Assembly (NCBI RefSeq): GCF_001677435.1 | Contig: NZ_CP016268.1 | Span: 2,159,001 to 2,223,000, forward strand | Source: Woeseia oceani | GTDB lineage: Bacteria > Pseudomonadota > Gammaproteobacteria > Steroidobacterales > Woeseiaceae | Length of the DNA: 64,000 nt | Reading direction: 5' to 3' | Part shown: positions 7,174-16,902 of the stretch, piece by piece | How positions within the stretch are numbered: the stretch's first letter is position 1 | Layout: each line of letters begins with the position of its first letter | Program-made: the position numbers and the translations under genes | The notes under the pieces: model-generated | Seen by the model: only the letters and a program-made list of their open reading frames with translations | Told to the model about the DNA's origin: nothing | The model's database searches: none

Positions 7174-9810
7174 TCAGATCACCAGTTCATCAGCCGGTTC
7201 CCGCAAGTTGTAGCGCGAACTCATAACACGCCCATAAGCGCCGGCATTGGCGATAGCGATGACATCGTTCTCGCTACTGGGCGGCAACAACCGGTCAGTT
7301 CCCAGTTTATCGCCGGTCTCACATATAGGCCCCACGACGGTAACGGATTCCGTAGCCACTTCATCAGCCCGGCTGAGGTTGACGATCTCGTGCCAGGCGC
7401 CGTACAACGCCGGCCGGATCAGCGAATTCATACCCGTGCTTACACCAACGTATTGCATGCTGCCCTTGCCTTTGACCTGAGTAACGCGGGCGAGCAATAC
7501 GCCCGATTGCGCCACCAGGTACCGGCCCGGCTCCAGCCACAATCGGTATTTCGGGTACGCCTTGCGGATTTCATTAAGCGTTTGATCGAGTGCAGCAATA
7601 TCGAACGCGGAATCGACCGACCGATCGGGCACGCCAAGACCACCGCCAAGATCCAGCACTTCCACGTTCGGAAAGCGATCCGCGACTTGTGCCAGCGTTG
7701 CCGCTACTGAACGCCAGTTATCCGGGTCCAATATCCCGCTGCCACTGTGCGCATGGATGCCAATAACATCGGCACCCGCACGCTGCAACAGCTCTTGCAA
7801 CTCGTCCATTTCGAACAACGGCACGCCGAATTTGGACTGCACGCCACCCGTCTTAACATGTTCGTGGTGACCTCTGCCCTGTCCTGGATCAACTCGGATG
7901 AACAGTTTTACGCCCTTGAATATTTCCGGCCAGGCACGCAGCGGATAGAGATTGTCCAGAGTAAGCTGCAAGCCCTGATCGCGTCCCCAAATGTACTCTT
8001 CCTTCGGGGCAAAATTCGGTGTGAACAGAACCCGACTGTTGTCGAAATTCGGAATGACTTCGTGCAGTTTTTCCACTTCACCTGGAGAGACGCATTCGAA
8101 ATCAACACCAAGGTCGCTGATCAAACGCAAAATCTCCGGGTTGAAATTCGCTTTCATGGCATACAGCACCCGATCAACAGACTGCAAACCAAGCAAGGAT
8201 TTCGCCGCGTCGCGTACCGTGTCACTGTCATAAACATAAGCATGCAGGCGGCCATCCAGCAGATTCAGGAGTTCTTCGCGCTTGCGTATCCACCAGGCAT
8301 TCGGGCTGGCCAGCGTTGGCTCGACATCGTCAAACAGCGCCTCCCAGCTCGGCCCGAACACGCGACTGCCACCGGCACTGCGAATGACCGCATTGTGAAT
8401 TCTGGTAACCAGTTTGCCCAACTGCTCCTGATCAATGACAAAGCTGAAGTTCAGATCGTTGGCGGCCTGCGACACGAGGTGAATTTTCTCTTCATCGAAT
8501 GCGCTCAAAACGGGCGCAATTTTGGGCAGGATGGTGCGAATCTTGCGCCCTACCAGGCTGATCACGGCACACTCCGGAATCACCCTGACCCGGCACAATA
8601 ATTCGAGATCCGTGACCAATGCGCGCTGAACATCGGGGGCAAGCATCTGGTCGTCATTGTCGATTGAAACCGTAACGTTGGTTTGCGATGTCGAGATAAG
8701 ATCGATTGATATGCCGTGCTTTGCAAAGCAACTGAAGGCGTCGGCCAAAAAGCCGACCTCGTGCCACATCGCCGCGCCCTCCATCGAGAACAAGGTGACA
8801 TTGCGGCGCGCAGATACGCCTTTTACCTGTGATTCGTTATCACTCGTTACTGAGGAGATCACCGTACCTGACACTCCAGGCGCATTGGTGCAGCGTATGA
8901 ACAACGGTATGCCGGAGCGGCGCAGTGGACTAATACACCGTGGGTGCAACACGCGACTGCCGGTTGAGGAAAGCTCCTGCGCCTCATCGAAATGCAGTTC
9001 GGCCAGCAACCGGGCGGACGGCACCAATCGCGGATCGGCCGTGAACATTCCCGGCACATCCGTCCAGATTTCCAGCCGGCGGGCCTGAACTTTTGACGCG
9101 AAGTAACCGGCCGATGTGTCAGACCCTTCGCGCCCCAACAACACGGTCTCACCGCGCGGGTTGCTGGCAATGAACCCTTGCGTCAGCACCACGCCAGCAC
9201 GTTCTGACAGTTGCTTTACCAGTGAAGGATCTGGCGAAAAGTCACAGGTCGCCGACAGGTAATTCTGAGCGATCGTGCGCCGTGGAGCATCGCTGCTGAG
9301 CATTAGTTCGCGAGCATCTGCCCAGCTGGTTTCAATGCCGCTGGCATTGAGAAATGCGGCTCCCAACGTCGTTGACATCAGCTCACCCAGCGCCATCATG
9401 CGCACATGCACCCGTGGGCTTACCTCGCGCACCAGCTGCACACCCGCTGCGAGCTGTTCCATTTCGGCAAAGAGCCCCTGCAGCAATGCCCGACCGTCGA
9501 GCCCGAGGTCGTCCGCCAGCGCACAATGTCTGGCTTGCAATGCCGCAATTCCGGCCTGCGCATCACCACGCACAGCACTCCCAAGAATATTTTCAAGTGC
9601 GTTGGATGCGCCGGCAATCGCAGAATGCACTACGAGCGGTCGCAGACCGGCCTGCAGCCGGTTCCGCAGGACGCCAGCGATAATTTGCCAGTTATCGGCT
9701 GTCGCGACACTGCTGCCGCCGAATTTGAGTACGACCCACTCTGACGCTGCTATGTGCGGCTCGGCTCCCAGTTCACTACTGGGGCGAAATTCTGCTTCTT
9801 CGATGTGCAT
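7174..9810 (-). CDS. Bifunctional aspartate kinase / diaminopimelate decarboxylase
   Basis: A fusion of the first and last enzymes of lysine synthesis, as known in Xanthomonas. Numbering is from the upstream ATG at 9816. The N-terminal half is an aspartokinase: KFGGSSVATA (Lys31), the substrate segment GREGSDTSAG, then two ACT regulatory domains at about 330-470. The C-terminal half from about 485 is a fold-type III PLP decarboxylase: the PLP lysine in YAMKANFN (Lys555), HAHSGSGI, the glycine loop LGGGLGVP and the active-site Cys832 in GPICETGDKL. The ATG at 9810 lies 6 nt after AGGA, whereas the ATG at 9816 touches it, so 9810 is preferred (878 residues). The fusion may allow lysine feedback on the first step while tying it to the last. 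Confidence 0.94.
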   Translation of the reverse strand: MHIEEAEFRPSSELGAEPHIAASEWVVLKFGGSSVATADNWQIIAGVLRNRLQAGLRPLVVHSAIAGASNALENILGSAVRGDAQAGIAALQARHCALADDLGLDGRALLQGLFAEMEQLAAGVQLVREVSPRVHVRMMALGELMSTTLGAAFLNASGIETSWADARELMLSSDAPRRTIAQNYLSATCDFSPDPSLVKQLSERAGVVLTQGFIASNPRGETVLLGREGSDTSAGYFASKVQARRLEIWTDVPGMFTADPRLVPSARLLAELHFDEAQELSSTGSRVLHPRCISPLRRSGIPLFIRCTNAPGVSGTVISSVTSDNESQVKGVSARRNVTLFSMEGAAMWHEVGFLADAFSCFAKHGISIDLISTSQTNVTVSIDNDDQMLAPDVQRALVTDLELLCRVRVIPECAVISLVGRKIRTILPKIAPVLSAFDEEKIHLVSQAANDLNFSFVIDQEQLGKLVTRIHNAVIRSAGGSRVFGPSWEALFDDVEPTLASPNAWWIRKREELLNLLDGRLHAYVYDSDTVRDAAKSLLGLQSVDRVLYAMKANFNPEILRLISDLGVDFECVSPGEVEKLHEVIPNFDNSRVLFTPNFAPKEEYIWGRDQGLQLTLDNLYPLRAWPEIFKGVKLFIRVDPGQGRGHHEHVKTGGVQSKFGVPLFEMDELQELLQRAGADVIGIHAHSGSGILDPDNWRSVAATLAQVADRFPNVEVLDLGGGLGVPDRSVDSAFDIAALDQTLNEIRKAYPKYRLWLEPGRYLVAQSGVLLARVTQVKGKGSMQYVGVSTGMNSLIRPALYGAWHEIVNLSRADEVATESVTVVGPICETGDKLGTDRLLPPSSENDVIAIANAGAYGRVMSSRYNLREPADELVI

Positions 9811-9861
9811 TGTCATTCCTGTCGTACTCGCTCGTTATCGATGGTTGTAAATGCTGCGCCC

Positions 9862-9896
9862 AAAAAAAAACCCGCACGGTGCTTCCTTGCGGGTTT
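9862..9896 (-). terminator. Intrinsic terminator, possibly an attenuator before LysC-LysA
   Basis: Read on the minus strand, a 9-bp perfect stem (AAACCCGCA / TGCGGGTTT) with an 11-nt loop ends in a run of nine T. It lies about 195 nt after the ilvD stop and 50 nt before the LysC-LysA start. It could end ilvD transcription or act as an attenuator. No known lysine riboswitch was recognised in the 190 nt before it. Confidence 0.7.
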
Positions 9897-10089
9897 GATG
9901 ACTGCAGCCGGATTTTTTTGTCAGCCGGTTCTGCCGCCTATCACGCCCACGCACCTCTGGCGCGCCGGTTTCTTTATGCGTTTTATTGCAACAAACAAGT
10001 CGTTGATGTGGCACGTTACGCGGGCGGATGAATTTTTCATTGCGGAAGTAGAACCGAGCGCTGCCCCCGCGTCAAGGGTGGCAAGCTTT

Positions 10090-11775
10090 TTAATCCCAAT
10101 CCGGGGCCTCCGTGATGGCGCCCAGCGATGCCGATGATACTTCTGCCCGGTACTTCGCCAGAATACCGGTCTTCACAGTAGACGGCGGTCGACTCCACGC
10201 TTGTCGACGTTGCTCCAGTATCTCTGGAGTCACGTCGAGCAGAATTTGCCGGCGCTCGGCGTCGATTGTGATCCCATCGCCCTCTTCGACCAGCGCAATC
10301 GGACCGCCAACAGCGGCTTCCGGAGAGACGTGCCCGACGACGAAACCGTGGCTACCGCCAGAGAATCTGCCATCCGTAATCAACGCGACCTCGGCTCCCA
10401 GCCCTTTGCCCATGATGGCGCCGGTTGGACTCAACATTTCGCGCATGCCCGGAGCGCCTTTCGGCCCTTCATAGCGAATGACGATGACGTCGCCGGCAAC
10501 AATATCGTTGTCCAGGATGGCCTGCAGGGCTTGCTCTTCAGAGTGGTACACCCGCGCGCGACCGGAAAACTGCAACCCTTCTTTGCCCGAGATTTTTGCC
10601 ACCGCGCCATCCGGTGCCAGATTGCCGTACAGAACGACCAAATGGCTATTCGCTTTGATGGGCTCGGCGAAGTCTTTGACAATATCCTGACCTTCAGGGT
10701 AATCAGCAACGTCGGCGAGATTCTCCGCAACCGTTTTGCCGGACACCGTCAGGCAGTCCCCGTGCAACAGACCCTCATTCAGCAAACGCTTCATCAGGGG
10801 CTGTATGCCGCCAATCGCAATCAATTCCGACATCAGGTACTTGCCGCTCGGCTTGACATCAGCGAGTACCGGCACGTTTTGACCGATGCGGGTGAAGTCA
10901 TCAAGACTAAGCTCTACTGCTGCTTCTCGTGCCATCGCCAGCAAATGCAGCACGGCATTGGTCGAACCGCCCAGTGCAATGACTACAGTAATGGCATTTT
11001 CAAACGCCTTTTTCGTCATGATGTCGCGCGGTTTGATGTCCTGCCTGATCAACTCCAAGACCGCCTCGCCAGCGCGAGTGCAATCATCCACCTTGCTGTC
11101 CGAAACGGCTTCCTGCGCCGAGCTGTTAACCAGGCTCATACCCAACGCTTCGATTGCCGAGGCCATCGTGTTGGCCGTGTACATGCCACCGCAGGCGCCC
11201 GGACCTGGAATTGCCGTTTGCTCTACATCCAGCAATTCGGCATCGTCAATTTTGCCGGCCGAATGCGCACCGACGGCCTCGAATACCGAGACGATATCCC
11301 GTCGGCCACGGCCCGGCTTGATGGTACCGCCGTAAACAAACACCGATGGGCGGTTCAGTCTCGCCATAGCCATGACGCAACCCGGCATGTTTTTGTCGCA
11401 GCCGCCAATGGTCACAACGCCATCGAATCCCTGCGCGCCAACCACGGCTTCGATGGAGTCTGCGATGATCTCTCGCGACACCAGCGAATAGCGCATACCC
11501 GGCGTGCCCATCGAAATACCGTCAGAAACCGAAATGGTGTTGAATATGACGCCTTTACCACCCGCAGCATCGACCCCGGCAGCCGCTTTCACGGCCAATT
11601 TATCGATGTGCATGTTGCACGGCGTAACCATGCTCCATGTGGATGCGATACCGACCTGCGGCCGCTGGAAGTCTTGTTCTTCGAAGCCAACCGCACGCAG
11701 CATGGCTCGGCTCGGTGCCTGCTCAACACCATCAACCACTACTTTCGAGTAGCGGCGCAATTCTTTTTCTGTCAT
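10090..11775 (-). CDS. ilvD: Dihydroxy-acid dehydratase
   Basis: IlvD dehydrates 2,3-dihydroxy-acids to 2-keto acids in valine, isoleucine and pantothenate synthesis using an iron-sulfur cluster. The 561-residue product is full length. Cluster and active-site cysteines are visible in [24 protein letters not shown] and [12 protein letters not shown], and the C-terminal region has [19 protein letters not shown]. It is followed on the minus strand by the LysC-LysA gene. A long open frame on the opposite strand here is a codon-usage shadow. Confidence 0.97.
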   Translation of the reverse strand: MTEKELRRYSKVVVDGVEQAPSRAMLRAVGFEEQDFQRPQVGIASTWSMVTPCNMHIDKLAVKAAAGVDAAGGKGVIFNTISVSDGISMGTPGMRYSLVSREIIADSIEAVVGAQGFDGVVTIGGCDKNMPGCVMAMARLNRPSVFVYGGTIKPGRGRRDIVSVFEAVGAHSAGKIDDAELLDVEQTAIPGPGACGGMYTANTMASAIEALGMSLVNSSAQEAVSDSKVDDCTRAGEAVLELIRQDIKPRDIMTKKAFENAITVVIALGGSTNAVLHLLAMAREAAVELSLDDFTRIGQNVPVLADVKPSGKYLMSELIAIGGIQPLMKRLLNEGLLHGDCLTVSGKTVAENLADVADYPEGQDIVKDFAEPIKANSHLVVLYGNLAPDGAVAKISGKEGLQFSGRARVYHSEEQALQAILDNDIVAGDVIVIRYEGPKGAPGMREMLSPTGAIMGKGLGAEVALITDGRFSGGSHGFVVGHVSPEAAVGGPIALVEEGDGITIDAERRQILLDVTPEILEQRRQAWSRPPSTVKTGILAKYRAEVSSASLGAITEAPDWD

Positions 11776-11859
11776 TGGGGTTCGCTCTGTATACGGATTA
11801 CAATCAACAACGCAAAACGCTTATAAGAACACGTCTGCTCCGGCAATCAACACCGGTAC

Positions 11860-14100
11860 CTAATTCAACAATGAATCGTCGTCCAGAATCGTGACGACAA
11901 CACGGCTTATTGCATTCGACGCCGCGCCGCCCTGTCCCAACTCGATGGCAAACGATTCGTTATCTTCAGCAACGGTATCTTGCACAAGCGGAATCAGCAA
12001 GCGCGCGCTGCGTTGTCCTGGACCGAAGGTGACGAATCGTCGACCCGGAACAAAATAGTCTTCGCCTTCGGTCGCCGTGATATCGCGAATCTCATAGCGC
12101 ACCGACAGCGAACTCTGGTCCGGATTCAATCGCTCCACATCAATCAATGCTGCCGGATCTCGTTCGTTGACCACCACACTACTCGTTGCAAACGCAACTG
12201 TATTCACGGCGTAACTTTCTTCATATCGCCGCTGATCGTCATCCAACAATCGCAATTCGACCCGTCCCAGGGTCGATTCAGGGTTGTAGTAATCACGCAG
12301 TAGCAAGTCAATTTGCCGGTCCGGCTCACGTAGGTCGTCGGCTGTCGGCACGATGGAAATGGAGGCCTGCCGTTGTCCCGGATCGAAATTGACGATGCCG
12401 TCACCGGACAATGAGAACTCCCCGTCTTCCAGTGGCGAACGGGAACCACTGAAGCCAACTTCGTCGATGCGCACCAGCAATGCCTCGGACAAGCCAAACC
12501 AACGATAGAGCTCAAGGACAACCTCGCCACCGTCTTCCGCCAGATTCAGCACCAGCGCATCGCTGCTTTCGCCCGGAGCGGCAAGTACCAGACTGTGGCC
12601 GTCAGCGGCCGCCAACGGCGATGACTCGAGCGCCGCCTCGTCCGTTGGGTAGCCTGTGAATACGTCTTCGGGCACCGATGCCGTACGAGCAGCGGCGTCA
12701 TTCTCCAAATCCGACACCGGCGACAACGGCTCGGCGTCTGCGGGTGCGGAGTCAGAATCCGCCTCAGATTCGTCATCATTGCGAGCCGTAGCGGCAACAT
12801 TGGTCGAGGTTGCCGGGAGCGGTACAGCGACAGACGGTTCGCTGGCAGGCGTACTGTTCGGCACGGCCGGCTCAGTCGCTGCAGGCGCCGACAGCAATGG
12901 CGCGGGTCCCGCAGCTTCCTGAAACTTCATTGCAGGCGGCAATGAGGCAAGCAGCGTGGCCCGCCAATCCGGCCGGACTGCCAGGCCCAGGCCCGCGATA
13001 ACCACTGCCAGCAGGACGATATAGGGCCAACGTGTGGGTGAGGTCGCGAACCGCCGTTCGAGCAATGCATCCGGCGGGATGCGTAACTCATCAATTGGGC
13101 CTGCCTCAGTGTTCGGCACCTCTGCCGTAAGCTCGTTGACGAACTCAAGTGGTGTCCGCTGTCGTCCCACCCGGGAGTACGCCAGCCCTTTGCGTAACGC
13201 CTTCCACTGGCTGTCGGTCAGACCCTGCGGTCGTTGCGGTTCCATACCCGCCTCGGCAGCCTCCGCCGCATTCCGCGGACCGAAGACGCGATGACCGGCA
13301 ATGAGCCGGTACGCAAGGCAAGCCAGCGAGAAAACGTCATCGGCGGCGTTCGGCTCGTCGCCGGTCAGGACCTGCATACTCGAATACGCGGGCGTAGCCG
13401 CACGCAATACGTCAGGGTTTGAGGTATTGCTGCCGCGGCGACGCTGTTGTACGCGTGCGATTCCGAAATCAACCAGCTTCACGGATCCGTCTGGCAGCAG
13501 CATGATGTTGCCGGGTTTTACATCCGCATGAATAACGCCGCAACGATGCGCGAAATCCAGCGCGCCGCCGATTTGCCGGATAATTTCAAGCGCACGCGGA
13601 ATGTCAGCTCGCAATGTACCGTTGTCCAGCGCATTGGCAAGTGATTCACCTTCGAGCCACTCCATGATCAGGAAATACAAGTCGTCTTCGCGATCAAGGT
13701 CGATAAAACGGACGATGTGCGGATGATTCAGGCAACGCCCCTTCGCCGCTTCCTGTTGCAAGGCACGTAAGGCATCCGGATTGCCTGACAGTTGCGGCGA
13801 CAGAACCTTGATCGCCACCGCCGAATCGCTGCCATCCACGTTGGCAAGATGGCGATCGTACGCTTTGTAAACAACGCCCATGCTACCGGCAGCCACTTTG
13901 TCGTGCAGGAGGTAGCGATCGCGCAATACCGAGCCAGTCTGCAATCGCTTATCCGGTTCGGTTTCGACCAGGGGCGGCGTGTCAATGACCATCGTGCGGC
14001 TGAACTCATCCTCCCCGCCGTCGAACCCCGCCAGCGGCGAGGTGCCGTCGCCGGCATCACCCGTTGTCAGTCCGGGTTCTGTTTTGTGATCTTCGGTCAC
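11860..14100 (-). CDS. Membrane-anchored Ser/Thr protein kinase with C-terminal Calx-beta-like repeats
   Basis: This 746-residue protein starts with a Hanks-type kinase domain (about 62-330). The glycine loop is VAAGSMGVVY with the first Gly replaced by Ala; the ATP lysine is in VAIKV; the catalytic loop is HADVKPGN, with Ala where most kinases have Arg; DFG is intact and the APE motif is degenerate. Catalytic Lys, Asp and Asn are kept, so activity is plausible. A single membrane helix follows at about 352-372 (YIVLLAVVIAGLGLAV), then a Pro/Ala/Ser/acidic linker. The final 250 residues contain two Calx-beta-like units; the last has EGEDYFVP, FGPGQRSARL and EDNESFAIEL and ends VTILDDD. The expected topology is a cytoplasmic kinase with a periplasmic sensor. 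Substrates and ligand are unknown. Confidence 0.85.
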   Translation of the reverse strand: MTEDHKTEPGLTTGDAGDGTSPLAGFDGGEDEFSRTMVIDTPPLVETEPDKRLQTGSVLRDRYLLHDKVAAGSMGVVYKAYDRHLANVDGSDSAVAIKVLSPQLSGNPDALRALQQEAAKGRCLNHPHIVRFIDLDREDDLYFLIMEWLEGESLANALDNGTLRADIPRALEIIRQIGGALDFAHRCGVIHADVKPGNIMLLPDGSVKLVDFGIARVQQRRRGSNTSNPDVLRAATPAYSSMQVLTGDEPNAADDVFSLACLAYRLIAGHRVFGPRNAAEAAEAGMEPQRPQGLTDSQWKALRKGLAYSRVGRQRTPLEFVNELTAEVPNTEAGPIDELRIPPDALLERRFATSPTRWPYIVLLAVVIAGLGLAVRPDWRATLLASLPPAMKFQEAAGPAPLLSAPAATEPAVPNSTPASEPSVAVPLPATSTNVAATARNDDESEADSDSAPADAEPLSPVSDLENDAAARTASVPEDVFTGYPTDEAALESSPLAAADGHSLVLAAPGESSDALVLNLAEDGGEVVLELYRWFGLSEALLVRIDEVGFSGSRSPLEDGEFSLSGDGIVNFDPGQRQASISIVPTADDLREPDRQIDLLLRDYYNPESTLGRVELRLLDDDQRRYEESYAVNTVAFATSSVVVNERDPAALIDVERLNPDQSSLSVRYEIRDITATEGEDYFVPGRRFVTFGPGQRSARLLIPLVQDTVAEDNESFAIELGQGGAASNAISRVVVTILDDDSLLN

Positions 14101-14237
14101 GCCTGTCTCCAGATACGCCGCACAGAATCGAGCAGCGATTCACAATGCCCGATACGGCCAATGACCATGTTAGCGCGATCTCGCCGTGAGTCTGTGGGAA
14201 CTGTGTATCGAAACGTAAGCGCAAATTTGTCGTACGA

Positions 14238-15626
14238 TCAAAGTACTTTTCCCGGATTCATGATGTTACGTGGATCGAGCGCCGCCTTGATGGTGCGCAT
14301 CAACTCAATTTCTGCACCGCTCCGGTAGTGCGCCAGCGTAGTCCGTTTGAGTACGCCAACGCCGTGCTCGGCGCTGAAACTGCCGTCAAACTCAGCGACT
14401 ACGTCATACACGATACCGGCCATCGCGGCGCGCTCAGCGTAGAACCGCTCTGCCGTCCAGTCGATTGGCTGAGACACGTTGAAGTGCACATTGCCATCGC
14501 CGACATGCCCGAAGGCCATAACCCGCGAGCCAGGGCAGAATCGTTCGACAGCCAGGGTCGCGCTGTCGATAAATTGTCCGACGACCCCGACCGGCACCGA
14601 TACATCGTGCTTGAGACTGGCGCCTTCGTGCTTTTGCGCTTCCGATATTGAATGCCGCAGATGCCAAAAGCCGTTTCGCTCGGCTTCATTCTTCGCTATG
14701 GCCGCGTCAGTAACGAGGCCCTGCTCGAACGCGCGCATCACTTCGTCCTGAAATTCAGTCCCATCATCAACCAAGGCGGATTCGAGCAGGACATACCACG
14801 GTGCCGCGATTTCAAACGGCATCCGGACATTTTGTATGTGCTTCTCGGCCAGTCCTGCCGCCGGCGCTGAAATCAGTTCAAACGCCAACAACTGATCGTG
14901 CAGGCGCCCGCGCAACTCGGCCAGCAATGCCACTGCTTGTTCAGCACTGGCCAATGCCAGCAACGCGGTACCGCGCTGCCGTACCTTGGGGAATAGCCGC
15001 AGGCTAGCCGCCGTGATGACACCCAGTGTGCCCTCGGCGCCGATGAACAGCTGTTTGAGATCGTAGCCCGCAGTGTCCTTTCGAAGCGTTCGCAGGCTGT
15101 TCAGCACCGTGCCGTCGGCCAGGACGACTTCCAGTCCCAGGGCCTGTTCGCGAGCGGTTCCGTAGCGCAGGACATTGACGCCACCCGCATCGGTCGACAA
15201 ATTACCGCCTATCTGGCAACTGCCCTCGGCCGCAAGACTCAACGCGAAAGTCCGGTCAATATCATCAGCGGCCCGTTGCAGGTCGGCCAGAATGCAGCCG
15301 GCTTCCGCGACCATCGAATAGTTCTCGGCCGAAATCGAGCGAATCCTGTTCATCCGGCGCATCGACAGCAGGACCTGTGTGCCGCTCGTATCGGGAATCG
15401 CGCCACCGCACAAGCCGGTATTGCCACCCTGTGGCACAACAGCCGTGCCGCTGGCATTGCACTCAGCAAGAATACGGGAGACCTGTTCGGTCGTTTCCGG
15501 CATCAACATGACCGGTGTTGCGCCGTGCCAGCTGCCACGCCATTCCTGAAGGTACGGAGCGAGATCCTCGGCGTCGCTCAACCACCCTTTCTCGCCAACA
15601 ATCTTTTTCAGTTGTTCGATTATCAC
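14238..15626 (-). CDS. FAD-binding oxidoreductase, D-2-hydroxyglutarate dehydrogenase / D-lactate dehydrogenase-like
   Basis: A 462-residue flavoprotein of the GlcD/FAD-linked oxidase family. The FAD-binding PCMH domain fills the first half: VVPQGGNTGLCGGA, CQIGGNLSTDAGGVNVLRYG and FIGAEGTLGVIT. The C-terminal half has the family histidines in AFGHVGDGNVHFN and the ending SAEHGVGVLKR. It resembles D-2-hydroxyglutarate dehydrogenases, which recycle the by-product of SerA; serA is elsewhere in this window. D-lactate or glycolate are other possible substrates. The ATG overlaps the stop of the threonine dehydratase gene by 4 nt, so the two are probably co-transcribed. Confidence 0.85.
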   Translation of the reverse strand: MIIEQLKKIVGEKGWLSDAEDLAPYLQEWRGSWHGATPVMLMPETTEQVSRILAECNASGTAVVPQGGNTGLCGGAIPDTSGTQVLLSMRRMNRIRSISAENYSMVAEAGCILADLQRAADDIDRTFALSLAAEGSCQIGGNLSTDAGGVNVLRYGTAREQALGLEVVLADGTVLNSLRTLRKDTAGYDLKQLFIGAEGTLGVITAASLRLFPKVRQRGTALLALASAEQAVALLAELRGRLHDQLLAFELISAPAAGLAEKHIQNVRMPFEIAAPWYVLLESALVDDGTEFQDEVMRAFEQGLVTDAAIAKNEAERNGFWHLRHSISEAQKHEGASLKHDVSVPVGVVGQFIDSATLAVERFCPGSRVMAFGHVGDGNVHFNVSQPIDWTAERFYAERAAMAGIVYDVVAEFDGSFSAEHGVGVLKRTTLAHYRSGAEIELMRTIKAALDPRNIMNPGKVL

Positions 15627-16597
15627 CCGGTCTCCAATTCGGCATGTCGTTCGTACATTGCCCAGTCAATATTGCTGCCGCACATCACGATGACCACAGG
15701 GCGACCACGCACGGTTTCCAGCAACGGCCCAAGCAATGCTGCCGTGCTTGCCGCACAGGCCGCTTCGACCGCCAGCTTCACTTCATGAAACAGAAAGCGC
15801 ATCGCATTACGTAACTCGCCATCACTAACGCGCACCAGCCGGTCCGTATGCGCGCGACACAAGGCATAGGAGTAAGGCAAAGCGAATGGCGCACCGAGGC
15901 TGTCTGCGATGGTGTTCACCTTGTCGATCGCCTGCGGGCTGCCTTTGGCAAAACTGCGGTGCATCGTATCGGCACCAACGGGTTCAACGCCATAAACCTG
16001 TACGCCGGGCCGCATCAGCTTGACGGCAGTAGCGATGCCAGAGCACAAGCCACCACCGCCGATCGGCACTATGACCGCGTCGAACTGTCCTACTTGTTCG
16101 CAGATTTCCATGCCGAGCGTTGCCGTGCCCAACGACGTCCGTGGCCCTTCAAACGGGTGCACCAGATAGCGACCTTCCTCGCGGACGATCCGCTCAGCCA
16201 GCGCAAATGCCTGATGGGCATCGGCTGCCGTCAAGATCTCCGCGCCGTAATGGCGGCAACGCTCTACGCGTGCCGGGCTGGACGAGTCCGGCATGACCAC
16301 TTTGGCGGAAATGCCGAGTTCGCTGGCGGCATAGGCCGTCGCAATGGCGTGGTTTCCGGCACTGACAGCGACCACGCCAGCCGCTCGCTGCCTGTCGTCC
16401 AGCTCCAGCATGACCGCCAAAGCACCGCGGGGTTTGAAGGTGGACGTGCGCTGCAGGAACTCGAGCTTTGCGTGCACTGGTGCAGCGGTCACGGCTTCAA
16501 GCGCGGGACATCGCACTACAGGGGTATTAACCAGCCAACGCGCCAGTACAAGACGCAAGGCACGAATCTCGGCAAGGCCGGGTGACGGGGCAAGCAA
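15623..16597 (-). CDS. Threonine/serine ammonia-lyase (PLP-dependent)
   Basis: A fold-type II PLP enzyme that deaminates threonine or serine to a 2-keto acid. The PLP lysine is in STFKPRGA, the phosphate-binding glycine loop is PIGGGGLCSG and a conserved asparagine follows in VSAGNHAIA. There is no C-terminal ACT-like regulatory domain, so it resembles the short catabolic form rather than IlvA. The start is uncertain: the frame is open from a GTG at 16660, but a TTG at 16597 has CGGAG 7 nt upstream and gives an N-terminus (LAEIRALRLVLARWLVNTP) that lines up with the family, for 324 residues. Confidence 0.85.
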   Translation of the reverse strand: MLAPSPGLAEIRALRLVLARWLVNTPVVRCPALEAVTAAPVHAKLEFLQRTSTFKPRGALAVMLELDDRQRAAGVVAVSAGNHAIATAYAASELGISAKVVMPDSSSPARVERCRHYGAEILTAADAHQAFALAERIVREEGRYLVHPFEGPRTSLGTATLGMEICEQVGQFDAVIVPIGGGGLCSGIATAVKLMRPGVQVYGVEPVGADTMHRSFAKGSPQAIDKVNTIADSLGAPFALPYSYALCRAHTDRLVRVSDGELRNAMRFLFHEVKLAVEAACAASTAALLGPLLETVRGRPVVIVMCGSNIDWAMYERHAELETG

Positions 16598-16902
16598 GCA
16601 ACAACTCCGGAGCAAGTGAAAGGCTGCCCGGATGATACCCTCCCCGGAGCCCGCAGGCACCCGGCAGTGCGTTTCAGCGGAACCATCAATGCATGGAATT
16701 TTAAATACCTACGGCTGACTCTTAATAAAACTTGCACTGTGCAGCAGAGTTGATTAATTTCCTTGCACAGTACCGATGCCAAATATGCGATGCCAGGTGG
16801 GGACCTGCGGAGCGGCAATCGGTCATCGCCGCGCATTGAGTGTTGCGAACTGCGCAGGGGGACGGGGCTCAGGCTACCGACTCCCCAGGCTGGACCAAAT
16901 AC

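Noticed and set aside
9898-10089. Lysine riboswitch before LysC-LysA
   Set aside because: A short AGAGGTGCG stretch recalls the start of the L-box, but only about 60 nt separate it from the terminator, far too short, and other conserved parts are missing.
10201-11826. 541-residue open frame opposite ilvD
   Set aside because: It is antisense to a clear full-length ilvD, has no recognisable domain and reflects codon bias.
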